A stretch of DNA of 64,000 bases from Nostocales cyanobacterium HT-58-2 (GTDB lineage: Bacteria > Cyanobacteriota > Cyanobacteriia > Cyanobacteriales > Nostocaceae). The notes beneath the pieces are model-generated. The model saw only the letters and a program-made list of their open reading frames with translations. It was not told where the DNA came from and searched no databases. The translations under genes were made by a program, and so were the position numbers. The stretch spans positions 1,897,001 through 1,961,000 of the forward strand of contig CP019636.1 in assembly GCA_002163975.1 (NCBI GenBank), written 5' to 3'. This document shows, one piece after another, positions 54,401-62,700 of the stretch (positions within the stretch are counted from its first letter, which is position 1; every line of letters starts with the position of its first letter).

Positions 54401-55095
54401 TCACTACTCAAGACCCCAGATGATGGGTTGTTTTTTCCCTCACTTGCTTGGCGTTCTTGGACAGACGGTTTACTGAATTGTCCTGTTCCAGAAGATACAC
54501 CAGATTTATTAGGTGAACCGTTTTGAGTTTCATTACTCAAGACCCGAGATGATGGATTGTTTTTTCCCTCACTTGCTTGGCGTTCTTGGACAAACGGTTT
54601 ACTGAGTTGTCCTGTTCCAGAAGATACACCAGATTTATTAGGTGAACCGTTTTGAGTTTCATTACTCAAGACCCGAGATGATGGATTGTTTTTTCCCTCA
54701 CTTGCTTGGCGTTCTTGGACAAACGGTTTACTGAGTTGTCCTGTTCCAGAAGATACACCAGATTTATTAGGTGAACCGTTTTGAGTTTCACTACTCAAGA
54801 CCCCAGATGATGGGTTGTTTTTTCCTGCTGGTGTTGACCCTCGTTCTCTAGTATCTCCATATCGAGTACCATTCTTTTTAGAAGAGGCATCATAGTTCCC
54901 CTGCACTCTATCAGGTTTTTTCTCAGAGGATACCTGGGACTTTCCTCCTATTTCCTCTGTGAAGTTTTTGTCCCGCTCCAAACTCCTTAACTGCTGTTCG
55001 ATGATATGAGGTGGTGCATCAGAAAAAACGGGGGTTGGGCTTAAGAGGGTCAATAGAACTGATGCCCCAATATACGAATATCTTTTTCTCGCCAT
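48451..55095 (-). CDS. Giant signal-peptide/TPR protein with propeller and beta-sandwich-like modules
   Basis: 2214 residues from the ATG at 55095, with GGAG upstream; the signal peptide ends near SPTPVFSDA. A Ser/Asn/Gly-rich region with six 43-residue repeats is encoded at 54828-54073. One membrane segment (LWLLWLLPLAILGLLLWW) is at about 53880-53810. About 23 TPRs are encoded at 53500-50850, most starting AW(I/L/V)GKG. A propeller-like region (50720-50050) has repeated 'L-x-x-I-D-x-x-T-G-x-x-x-x-I-G' strands. Two copies of a module containing CYV(I/L) and GFE(I/V)xxTWxxLNG follow (about 49920-49130). A unique C-terminal domain is encoded at 49060-48451 (ELKVWADARCNDDEIKDVME). The propeller plus modules recur in the protein encoded at 59720-64000. 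It is probably an envelope-bound scaffold. Confidence 0.85.
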   Translation of the reverse strand: MARKRYSYIGASVLLTLLSPTPVFSDAPPHIIEQQLRSLERDKNFTEEIGGKSQVSSEKKPDRVQGNYDASSKKNGTRYGDTRERGSTPAGKNNPSSGVLSSETQNGSPNKSGVSSGTGQLSKPFVQERQASEGKNNPSSRVLSNETQNGSPNKSGVSSGTGQLSKPFVQERQASEGKNNPSSRVLSNETQNGSPNKSGVSSGTGQFSKPSVQERQASEGKNNPSSGVLSSETQNGSPNKSGVSSGTGQFSKPSVQERQASEGKNNPSSGVLSSETQNGSPNKSGVSSETGQLSKPSVQEYKASEGKNNPSSGVLSGATQNGSPNKSGVSSGTGQITQLPSIAGDNNAPLVKKSDSGELTPSSVDKIKDDQIPSSNEPQENRKNVPAVVNSNGSSNSLNSFFKSPFGLWLLWLLPLAILGLLLWWFWRRRPSSSAQQQDRPESPNFVDSTPQIPLTPNPLVSPDVISPNNEVEQGLVSPELESESEPVSIDTGADELSPSFTTNAQSQTEDIENNISAPVVSSAQAVSSDAEMEDAYRLVNLGEHEAALARFRTLTSTYPERVDGWIGQGQTLLNLQNFEDALASFSQAIHLSSIVPVAAWLGRGEALVALDRPQEALTDFEQAIASNIVGGGIFLAGAALATKALLGKGKALQQLGRTQEALANFDQATDVTPDDPSAWMLKAETLLHLQQPEAALAIFKRVTQLAPNYLPGWVSQGNTLASLGRFEQAVAQFEQALNIQPDLTNAWVGRGKALVKLNRLNDALASFERALILQPDAPDILTAKGNVLVNLGRVDEGIACLNHALNRNSNNPVIWIDRGNALIKLKRHEEALASFEQSINLKSDHPQSWLGKGNALLSLGRPAEAVSSFERTIELTTMTATGGILFGGAVLLAKAWAERGHALLRLERSEAAIASFERATEVNPNDAQLWMSRGKALAQLNQTQQALLCFDQVIVLNPQLMEGWLGKGQALLNLNHSEEALPCFNSAITLNHDAPDSWIGKGNALINLGQVEEALPCFERVVELNPQSQEGWKGQGYVLVSLGQSQAAQSSFERAIAINPRDVQSWVGKGSALVVSGKAQEALSSFEQAIELDPNNASVWLNRANVLIILNRFQDAISDLDRALESRVPESPLIWVTTTSGIILLERTELLANIQTTKEDVLSRLRQTEVEQPTSDETATVQLDPAQIWVQRGDELSRQQQIDAALDSYEQAITLEPNLLDAWIGKGINLIQLGDANEALVCFDQAIEIFEDNHLAWIGRGSAFNFLGEYEDAIFCFEQVHELNPDSTLAWLGKGYAWLGLSILTDTLTNFEQVIERQPDLPQAWLGKAYTLLALHQFDEAIISFERALELSSTQTDMRSVELILTIVAPSIKVVTPYAWVGKGTALVNLDNIEDALENYDRAIATAQVAKVNVPACKHRESIVTGQVFIQEDAINGFTVALEQVIYSTLEYAAYYKLKPGRIYIQDCLSDELSKLYTLHLTTGKATFIAEIATKLTDIAFVGTQLYGLNQISNSTQLIEIDINTGYTTVIGNIGFAVLGLAYNRQDHTLFTTTAKQLIAINLETGQGTPVLTLANQDYNCGEIAFDGDGKAYITLIDNDKKKLLASCNLNTGEVNVIGNIGFANIASMEFVGDVLYGVTGNFFNLGEDGQLIRIDITTGQGTLMTITDPIGRWSGICVYEPIQEVTTTITPNINLEAQSQKVKEEETSPATSEAIAQVIRVLTIDTKDNCYVINPGEMNNLQHNVANFFTLYKGTFDIRITSGNYNYAQSKTAGEPFVLLWIYGVNNSRFINKNTGFEIGATWTTLNGYDNSLQLEVQDQTVLCALFFDVNNTDNSGRVHLSITSNSSYFTPQELIVDSKSNCYILDENYLSSLQQWGSNFIPLGPGKYRLKIQHNSYASYWSDNQKFDIEAWALIRIKGGKFITKMTGIEVEQTWCSLNGFKDEVVLEVKEETTLSGFFFDTYKEDNQGKIYLTIESILENSMTVNRVNSHVTTIVDNGSSIVRQRKNLDLSEVAVYELKVWADARCNDDEIKDVMEGIKNRILQDKNNLNQVLKKEFIYTLWKHEKLPKISNTWGRRVKVNIEAEGQWNYGTSYHKGETQKDPNIDRFVDGDGNQDMIQLENQESDMLFHGVRGLEENNIPPAALIAFKIQDKNQLGEFEPDKFEFQYLSHGKNQQLELEPHETVYFINNDEPGFYDDNSEYLTLRYCIV
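54073..54828 (-). repeat. Six 129-bp coding repeats
   Basis: Five full units and a shortened sixth, each encoding a 43-residue segment beginning (E/A)GKNNPSS and containing ETQNGSPNKSGVSS. Units begin at 54828 and every 129 bp down to 54183. They are nearly identical at the base level. The encoded stretch is low-complexity and probably a flexible spacer between signal peptide and membrane segment. Confidence 0.92.
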
Positions 55096-55192
55096 AACCA
55101 GTATCTCCGATGCAAGCAAAGTCGTTTTTTATTGAGCAGAAGTGCAGGTAGAAATATATTTATAGAATTTTTGGCTAAAATTCTTTAAAAAA

Positions 55193-56374
55193 TTAGACAG
55201 TTGGTTCCTGATATTTGACTCCTCGTCTTTTGTGACGGTAATCAGCAACAATAGGATAAACAATGCTGCGTAACCGATTAATTGCACCGATAGGACGATG
55301 CACAGCTAGACCATTTCCTGGAGCAAAACTGAGATTTTCCCCAAAGTCATTTTCTAGGGGAGAATCAACTTTCTGATGCTTAACTGTCAGGCGACCAACT
55401 GTAAAGAAAGGCGATTCCTCTTCATTCCAAACAATGGTGGTATCATCGATGGACATCTCTGGGCTAGTTTGAAATTGGATTTGAAAGTCCCACCAGTATT
55501 CAGCACCAGGCTTTGCTAAAGATTGAATGATATCTTCTCTGTAGTGGTTGTCCTTTGAACCGGAGGCTTTAGCACGCTCAAGATCACTTTCTGATCTGCG
55601 CTCGAAAGGAATCTGTTGATGAGGTGGTTGACTGGAAACTGGATTAAATCCATATTTAATGACAGCCGGATATTCCACAGGAACTCGACCTGGTTGGGAT
55701 GGGTCAAAATCGGGTTTGAGTCCCAGAGAATACGCTGAAGCACTCCAATAGCGTTCTGTGAGCAAACTCTTGGGAAACCGTTTGAAACTGGTTTTAAGAA
55801 GTTTGGTTTCGTAGGGATGCAACAGTAGCCATAAAACCGGGGACAGCTTCAGAAGTGAAGAGAGATTTGCTCTATAAATCGCCGTAAAAAAGCCGTGGAA
55901 GTCTTTGATGGTTTTAATAAAAAAGAGTTCCGTGTTGTGCACAATAATATCTTGGGTTTGGAACTCGTGGCTTTGCGATAGTCGTTCTCCTTCTACCCCT
56001 ATCACTTTTACTGCCATAGAGCGCGTATCTCCTTCATAATCATTCTTGACGGAAAAGGCACCACTAGCAAATCGTAGCCACACCGGATATTGTTTCGGTT
56101 TTGCAAATAAACCTTGTTTGAGGGAAATGGCTCTAAGTTGAGCTTCAGTTAATGAAGTGCGTTTACTCAATTCCTGCTTAATTGCTGCTTCATCAAAGTC
56201 AAAGATTTCTAGAGTCCCTTGTACAGCTGCGTGGGTTTTAGAGTGGGTATCTCTCTTTGCAGGTTCTTTGTCCTCACCCCCGTAAAGAACTTCCATGTTC
56301 TTTTTGACTAGCTTGCTCATGAGAGCGCAATATTTGGTTTCGTCTTTTTCTGGGTATTCCGTAAATAGTTTCAT
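55193..56374 (-). CDS. Catalase-related haemoprotein, probable fatty-acid hydroperoxide lyase
   Basis: 393 residues, shorter than true catalases (about 480 or more). The distal site reads T47-H48 (DTHSKTHAAVQG), the Thr-His pair of coral allene oxide synthase-type proteins rather than catalase. The proximal haem ligand motif is R369-x-x-x-Y373 (RSIVYPI), with the same spacing as that family. The body shows YPVWLRFASG and MAVKVIGVEGE. In Nostoc punctiforme a homologous catalase-related protein next to a COX-like dioxygenase cleaves linoleate 10S-hydroperoxide to 10-oxo-8E-decenoic acid and C8 alcohols. The same gene order here (dioxygenase upstream, same strand) supports that role. A terminator in the 466-bp gap suggests a separate promoter. 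Confidence 0.85.
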   Translation of the reverse strand: MKLFTEYPEKDETKYCALMSKLVKKNMEVLYGGEDKEPAKRDTHSKTHAAVQGTLEIFDFDEAAIKQELSKRTSLTEAQLRAISLKQGLFAKPKQYPVWLRFASGAFSVKNDYEGDTRSMAVKVIGVEGERLSQSHEFQTQDIIVHNTELFFIKTIKDFHGFFTAIYRANLSSLLKLSPVLWLLLHPYETKLLKTSFKRFPKSLLTERYWSASAYSLGLKPDFDPSQPGRVPVEYPAVIKYGFNPVSSQPPHQQIPFERRSESDLERAKASGSKDNHYREDIIQSLAKPGAEYWWDFQIQFQTSPEMSIDDTTIVWNEEESPFFTVGRLTVKHQKVDSPLENDFGENLSFAPGNGLAVHRPIGAINRLRSIVYPIVADYRHKRRGVKYQEPTV

Positions 56375-56536
56375 TTTTCAAAATTGCTTTGTATTTACAA
56401 GAGAACAGGGAACAGGTGAGACAGCACTGCAGGAGCGTCACCCGAAGGGGAACAGACTGGTTATGTAAGGGGATTTAGACCCCGTCCAAAACGTTCGTCC
56501 TTAGAGAACGGGGCTTCTGACGAGGTCTTCCACGTG

Positions 56537-56614
56537 AGAAATAGAGCCAGCCTTATTACTTTGAGTACGCGTCTTGTTCCACATATCAATAAAACCAAGG
56601 CTGGCTCTATTTCT
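56537..56614. repeat. 18-bp perfect inverted repeat, 42 bp apart
   Basis: AGAAATAGAGCCAGCCTT (56537-56554) and its exact complement (56597-56614). Just to the left are GGGG-attta-gaCCCC and CCCCGT/ACGGGG pairs. No open reading frame or target duplication was identified. It may be a non-autonomous element or a remnant of an IS200/IS605-like end, within the dioxygenase-lyase gap. Confidence 0.6.
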
Positions 56615-56692
56615 AGGGGACAAATGCGTGACCCATTGGCTGTTCGGGGTAGAGGGAACGAGCAAATCAACTGTTTTCTGGTCTTGTCTTGA

Positions 56693-56727
56693 ACTGTTGC
56701 CTGTTGCCCGTTGCCTGTTCCCTACCC
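56693..56727. repeat. Short tandem heptamer-type repeat (STRR-like)
   Basis: Successive CTGTTGC, CTGTTGC, CCGTTGC, CTGTTCC units. A related GAACAGGGAACAGG stretch is at 56403-56416. Such short tandem repeats are widespread in Nostocales intergenic DNA. Confidence 0.6.
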
Positions 56728-56754
56728 CGAAGGGATTGGTGAAACAAAGAATGT

Positions 56755-56792
56755 AAAAAATCCCCTCTGTTTTGGCGACAGAGTCAGAGGGG
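56755..56792 (-). terminator. Rho-independent terminator of the dioxygenase gene
   Basis: On the minus strand the stem CCCCTCTG / CAGAGGGG (plus 56785-56792 and 56762-56769) is followed by A and six T (plus-strand AAAAAA at 56755-56760). It lies about 50 bp after the dioxygenase stop codon and before the catalase-related gene. Confidence 0.8.
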
Positions 56793-56840
56793 TCTTGTTA
56801 AGAGTTATCGCACTAAAAGCCGATGTGGAATCTTGTAAAT

Positions 56841-58472
56841 CTATTCAAGGTCAAAAGTCACTTTGTACTTCTTGCCTGATGCCGGAACGTTGCGATTCAC
56901 TAAATCTGAGACAGTCTTGGTATTTTGAATAATTTCCCAACCCACAGGAGAAAAAGTCTCTTTATTAAAGAGATTGGGTGATAGCAAAGGATTAGTCAAC
57001 GCCTGAGAAAAAGCATCAATCCCAATTAAGCGTGCTACAAGGGGAGGGATAGTTGAATTTTTCCGCACCTCCTCAGCGTAAAGTCCCACATAAAACTCAA
57101 TATTGTCAACATGACCATATAATTCTTTGAGTTTTTGTTGAGCAAATTCATCGCCAGTAATTTGCTCAAACCTGGTCACTCTGGGAAAGCCACACATTTC
57201 TCGATAATCGTTGTAGCTTGCCAATTGTAGCTGGCGTCCTAATCTGATTGAGGGTAATTCAGTTAACTCAACCAATATATCAGGAGTGTTGAATAAACCA
57301 ATTCTTGTACCTGGTTGGGAACAAGTTTCTTCCATCAATGCCCCCAAACCTTGATCAATCAACATCTTGTTGTTCCACAAAGATGCAGCAATATGAGTTG
57401 GTTGACCGTTATAGATAAATGTTTCTGGAATTGCACTATGCCAGCGATAAACAAAGTCAAACTCAATTGCCATCCAATTAGGACGATGCCAACTTTCCTT
57501 AGTAAAAGCTTCAGGATCAGCAAACAACTTAAAGTGATAGGGAGTAATATGGTTAATGTACTCTTCCATAATGATTTTTAAAATAATCGCCATGAGAATA
57601 TTTCTCGCGGTTTGGAAGAGGCGTTCATCATCCCAATCTGGATAACTACGTGCTAACTCATCACAAAGACGGTTATGTTCCCTCAAACACAAAGTATTGA
57701 GCATGACATAGCCAATTTGCACATTTGCTCGTTCTACTCCCATCGCAAACAGATATTGTTTTCTCTCTGGAGGCAGTCTTTTTTCATCATTAATAGGTTC
57801 ATAAAGACCGTTAAATTGAGGGTCAACTATACCCTGCGCTGGATCAGCATAGTAAAACAAGGGATATTCTTCTTCTACACCATCTTGGCGTTTGAGTTTT
57901 TGAGTTTTGAATTTACCTCCTTTAAAAGTTCTTAAAAGATGTGTCTGTTTTCTGGTTAAACCATAAACATTACACAAATCAATTTCATGGTTTGAGGTGT
58001 TTTTTAATTTATTGTAATGATTAATCCGGAGAAAACTATCGGTAAACCACTGCACCCAATAGGGAAACAGCATAGTAGATTTGGTAGAATAAATCGTCTT
58101 ACCATCTCTTTTTTGGTATAAAACGGCCAAGTCCTCAACTTTTGGGAGATTCTTCTCAGAGTTTAACTTTGGATCGGGTGGGAGATGTCGTCCGGTGTAT
58201 GTGCGATCGTTGAGTGATTCCCAGGAAGTATAAGTATCAGTTTTCTTAGGAATTTTAGTATCAGGAATATACTCATCCAGAGTCATCATACTGTAGGCAT
58301 TAGGACGAGTAGGAATTTTATAGATGAGACTGTTAAGCAGAGCTTTGTTAACTTTGCGTGCAATAGATTGGTTGCTTTGAAGAAATTGCCAAATCCCTTT
58401 AAAGTTTGTTAAAACAAATGTCTGCAATTTGTTATCAAATCCGTCTTTAGATGTGTCTCTTTTTGCAATCAT
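56841..58472 (-). CDS. COX-like (animal haem peroxidase) fatty-acid dioxygenase
   Basis: 543 residues. The haem-peroxidase/cyclooxygenase signature is Y342-R-W-H345 (FVYRWHSAIPETF), corresponding to COX Tyr385-H-W-His388, so both the radical Tyr and the proximal His are present. In the distal region, Q141-W-F-T144-D145 aligns with COX Q-H-F-T-His207, with Asp where the distal His is expected. NTLCLREHNRLCDEL is the other conserved motif. The Nostoc punctiforme relative is a linoleate/oleate 10S-dioxygenase acting in tandem with the neighbouring catalase-related protein. No signal peptide or EGF/membrane-binding domain is present. A lipase gene lies 166 bp upstream on the same strand, possibly supplying free fatty acids. 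Confidence 0.88.
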   Translation of the reverse strand: MIAKRDTSKDGFDNKLQTFVLTNFKGIWQFLQSNQSIARKVNKALLNSLIYKIPTRPNAYSMMTLDEYIPDTKIPKKTDTYTSWESLNDRTYTGRHLPPDPKLNSEKNLPKVEDLAVLYQKRDGKTIYSTKSTMLFPYWVQWFTDSFLRINHYNKLKNTSNHEIDLCNVYGLTRKQTHLLRTFKGGKFKTQKLKRQDGVEEEYPLFYYADPAQGIVDPQFNGLYEPINDEKRLPPERKQYLFAMGVERANVQIGYVMLNTLCLREHNRLCDELARSYPDWDDERLFQTARNILMAIILKIIMEEYINHITPYHFKLFADPEAFTKESWHRPNWMAIEFDFVYRWHSAIPETFIYNGQPTHIAASLWNNKMLIDQGLGALMEETCSQPGTRIGLFNTPDILVELTELPSIRLGRQLQLASYNDYREMCGFPRVTRFEQITGDEFAQQKLKELYGHVDNIEFYVGLYAEEVRKNSTIPPLVARLIGIDAFSQALTNPLLSPNLFNKETFSPVGWEIIQNTKTVSDLVNRNVPASGKKYKVTFDLE

Positions 58473-58638
58473 TATTGTTTTTTACCTTCGGTTTTTTGAA
58501 TTTTGTATTCAATTGACTCTAAATTTCTCTTTTTCTGTTGCTCAATTTATTCAAAATTTGAGTAATTATTGTACTACAAGCAGCAGTAAAATGTACAAAA
58601 ATCAAGATTAATTTATCTTGTTACTTCTAGGAAGAAGA

Positions 58639-59586
58639 CTATGAAGCAAGGGCATCTGCCTCTGAAATTACCCTAAGTAATGGCGGAATGTAACCCGTTG
58701 ACATATTATGATCGGTGATACTGTTTATTCCTTGTTCGCGCAAATCTTTGATTACATCAATAAAGATTTCTTGCCACTTTTGCCACCAGTTTAACTTTTC
58801 AAAATCTAGAATTTCGCCATCTTGTGTTAAGTATTTAATTTGTCCGACATGATAAAAGAAGAATAGTGGTGCCCAAGTCGGAATTTTGGTGACGACATCA
58901 TTATTATTAACAAATCGAAATGTCTTAGATTTGAGTTGAGAATTGTATAACTTCGCAAATCTTAAATCCCCAACTCGGGGTTGTCCATAAGTATAAATTC
59001 CACTGATTTCAAATGGTAATTCATCAAAGAAGATAGAAGTAGCTGCGGCTAATACTGCTACAGCACCACCTAAACTGTGCCCTGTAAACCACAATGATTT
59101 AGCGTTAGGAGAATTCTGCATTTCTTCTTGAAGGATGGCTTTAATACCTTTAGCTTCTGTCTTTCCTTGAGGGTCTTTATAAGGTTTCCAAATATTATTT
59201 AAATAGTTACAAAAACCCGTGTGCAAGCAAAGATTGTACTTGTTGCAAAAATCTTGATTCTTCAGTCGATTTAAGTTCACCTCCCAGTCAGATAGTTCTT
59301 CACTTCCTCGAAAAGCAACGATAACTTTCTCTGCATCAGATAATAGAATTGCCTGGGCACCTAAGTTGTTGAAACAGTAAACGCGATCGCTAGCAAATCC
59401 CCAAGCTGATGCTTCTTGCTTGACTCGCTTTCGCCAGTCATCATTGTTTTCATCTTTGCCTCCCAATTTTTCTACTTGTTTTCTTCTGTAAGATTGTACA
59501 CAGATTTGAGCTAGTAGGTAAGCATTGTTAGCATCATATGTTGATGCTTGGGAATTAAATGATGCAAAAGAAATAGGAGTATTCAT
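58639..59586 (-). CDS. Class-3 lipase
   Basis: 315 residues. The nucleophile elbow is G169-H-S171-L-G-G (LWFTGHSLGGAVAVLAA). The Asp is in VNNNDVVTKIP (about 232) and the His in ITDHNMSTGYIPP (about 297). The oxyanion region IVAFRGSE and TYGQPRVGD are class-3 lipase signatures. No signal peptide is visible, so it probably acts on internal membrane lipids. It is directly upstream of the fatty-acid dioxygenase on the same strand (166-bp gap), which suggests that it releases linoleate or oleate for that enzyme. Substrate class (galactolipid, phospholipid or triacylglycerol) is not determinable here. Confidence 0.88.
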   Translation of the reverse strand: MNTPISFASFNSQASTYDANNAYLLAQICVQSYRRKQVEKLGGKDENNDDWRKRVKQEASAWGFASDRVYCFNNLGAQAILLSDAEKVIVAFRGSEELSDWEVNLNRLKNQDFCNKYNLCLHTGFCNYLNNIWKPYKDPQGKTEAKGIKAILQEEMQNSPNAKSLWFTGHSLGGAVAVLAAATSIFFDELPFEISGIYTYGQPRVGDLRFAKLYNSQLKSKTFRFVNNNDVVTKIPTWAPLFFFYHVGQIKYLTQDGEILDFEKLNWWQKWQEIFIDVIKDLREQGINSITDHNMSTGYIPPLLRVISEADALAS

Positions 59587-59719
59587 GTCATTTGTGAAAA
59601 AGAAGAATGAGGGAGATTTTCAAATGTTTTCTTGCAGTAGAGTGCGTTATTGCATTGCTTTAACGCAATCTCTACGCCATCAAATTTCACTTAACTTAGC
59701 CCTAAAGGCTAAAGTTTAG

Positions 59720-62700
59720 TTATTGCTTTCCTGGCAACTGCTGCGGTTGCACGGGTGATAGTTGTGCAGGATTTACTGAGATAGGCTTGAACGGCTTGAA
59801 TGTGTTGATATCCACGCAGGTAGTATTATCTAGCTTGACTCTGAGTTCAGAACTAAAAGTGATTAGCTGCTCGACAAGAGCCTGGCGATCGGTTAAGCAG
59901 CCTTTGATTGCCATGAGTTCTCCTAAAGTCCACTCATAGAGATGTCTGTCTGCATTGTTAATAATCACAGTCAGTTCGTTTCTGATTCTCAAGATTTGGT
60001 TGAGAAGCTCGTCTACCTTGACGTTGATTACATTCGCGATCCGGAGGTTGAATGTTTCTCTGTCGCCTATTATGTTGATTAGTTCATCAACATACTGTCT
60101 AACCAAAGTAATGAATGTCTGATTCCACTCGTTGCGGACGTTCTCAATCTTGATGTCAATATCTCTGTAGACGTTATTAATCTTGTTGTTAATTTCAGTA
60201 CTGTTGACAACGAAGTTCAGAATTCTGTTGTTAATTTCAGTACTATTGATAACGACATTCTCAATCTTCTGGTGAATTTGAGAATTATCGATGAGGATAT
60301 TCTCAATCTTCCGCGTTATTTGGTCGTTATCAAAAATTTGGTTGATCACCACGTTGTTGTTAGTTACATTGTGCTGTACACGCCGATCAACATATTGGTT
60401 GAAAACCTCATTGTTATTGACAATGTTCTGAGTAATTAAGTTGATATAATTTTGTACCTTTTGCTCGTATGTGTTGTCTATTTGCTGGCTGACATACTGG
60501 TTAATTTCAGTATTATTATTCACGACATTCTGAGTAATTAATCTGATGAATGCCTCTCTGCCACCGATTATGTTAATCACTTCATCAACTTGCTGTGTAA
60601 CGAGGCTTATGAATGTCTGGTTCCACTCATTGCGGACGTTTTCAATCTTATTGTTAATTTCAGTACTATTGGCAACGATGTTCACAATGTTGTTGTTAAC
60701 TTCACTGTTGTTAGTGATACTGTGCTGTAAGCGTTGGTCAAGGTACTGGTTAAATACATCATTATCATTGATAATGTTCTGGGTAATTGCTTGGATGTGA
60801 TTTTGTATTTTTTGCTCGAAGCTGTTGTCAATTTCCTGACTAACGTACTGGTTAAGCTCAGTATTGTTGACTATATTCTGAGTTATTAAGCTGATGTTGT
60901 TGCGTATCTTTTGCTCAAAAGAGTTGTCGATTTGCTGATCAACGTGCTGGTCGATGTACTGGTTGAGTTCTTGCCGATTTAGGATGTTGTTGATGATTAA
61001 TTCAACATTATTACGTATGTTTTGCTCGAAGGAATCGTTGATTTCCTGGCTAACGAACTGGTTAAACTCACTATTATTATTGACAAGGTTTTGTGTAATT
61101 AAGCTGGTATTGTTGCGTATGTTTTGCTCAAAGCTTTGGTCTACTTGCTGATTAACATGCTGGTCAATGTACTGGTTGAGTTCTTGCCGATTTAGGATGT
61201 TGTTGATGATTAATTCAACGTTGTTACGTACTTTTTGCTCAAAGCTTTGGTCTACTTGCTGATTAACATGCTGGTCAATATACTGGTTGAGTTCTTGCCG
61301 ATTTAGGATGTTGTTGATAATTAACTCAACGTTGTTGCGTACTTTTTGCTCAAAGCTTTGGTCTACTTGCTGATTAACGTGCCTATCAATGTATTGGTTG
61401 AGTTCCTGCTTATTAACAATATTGTTAATAATTAACCCGATGTTGTTACGTACCTTTTGCTCGAAGGTTTGGTCTATTTGCTGATTGATATGCCGATCAA
61501 TGTATTGGTTGAGTTCCTGTTTATTGACAATATTGTTGATAATTAACCCAATGTTATTACGTATCCTTTGTTCAAAAGTTTGGTCAACGTATTGGTTGAT
61601 CTGCTGGTTAATTTTCCTCGATATTTCAACGCTGATCTTATCTTCCACAAGCCTATCTAAGTATCCAGACCAGCTTTGCAAGTGCTGGTTGAGACTAAAC
61701 TCCATCTGTTGTATGTAGGCATCCATTGAAAACCTGATCTTCGCTACTTCGACAGCTAGGTTTTTGAAGTGCTTCTCATAGTTCTTCAGGAGCCAATTTT
61801 CGAGCTGATCCCAATACTTAGCTTCTAGGGTTACATCAGCTTCATCTCTCACGTTGATAGATGCATTAATTTGCTGTAACTGCTCTTCCCACTTCTTCTT
61901 GAACTCCTCTTCGTTAAAACGGAAGGTGAACTCTATCGAACTGTTCACACCTACTGCTTCACGATTTCCAGATCCACTTGTACTTTCAATATTGGTAACA
62001 GTTACAGTTTCGGTTGTAATAGTCTTTTCTTGCTTCTGTTCTTTGACCTTATAGTTCTCAGTCCATTCAGTCACACTGATTGACTCTATTGCCAGAATAA
62101 TTTGTCCTTCATTATCTTCTTTATAAGTGTCAACAAATAAACCTGTTAATGTGGTTTTTTCTTTGACCTCTAAAACGACTTCATCTTTGAGACCATTTAA
62201 TGAAACCCAAGTTTCTTCAACTTCAACTCCAGTCAACTTGGTAATAAATTTTCCACCTGTGACCCAAATCAAAGCCCAAGGTTCTATATTGAATTTCTTA
62301 TTATCTGACCAATAGCTGGCATTACCCTCACGAATTTTAATTCGATAGTTTCCAGGGTTTAATTCAACTGAGTTGGAACCAGCTTGTTTCACAGTAGACA
62401 GGTATTTTTCATCCAGCACATAACAATTACGCTTACTATCTACTGTTATGGTCTGAGGATTAAAAAATGGCTTATTACTGGTAATTAAAAGGTCAATTAA
62501 ACCGCTGTTATCGTTATTGTTCACATCAAAGAATAAGGCGTTGAGAACCGCCCTTTCTTTAACTTCTAACTTCAAAGTATCATTGTATCCATTTAAAGTT
62601 GTCCAAGTTGCGCCTACCTCAAAACCTGTGTTTTTATTGATAAATGTACTACCATCAATTCCATATATCCAAAGTAAAACGAAAGGTTCACCTTGTGTTT

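Noticed and set aside
54073..54828. Direct repeats considered as a CRISPR array
   Set aside because: Repeats are contiguous, 129 bp and in coding frame with no unique spacers; the same holds for the 54-, 111- and 174-bp arrays.
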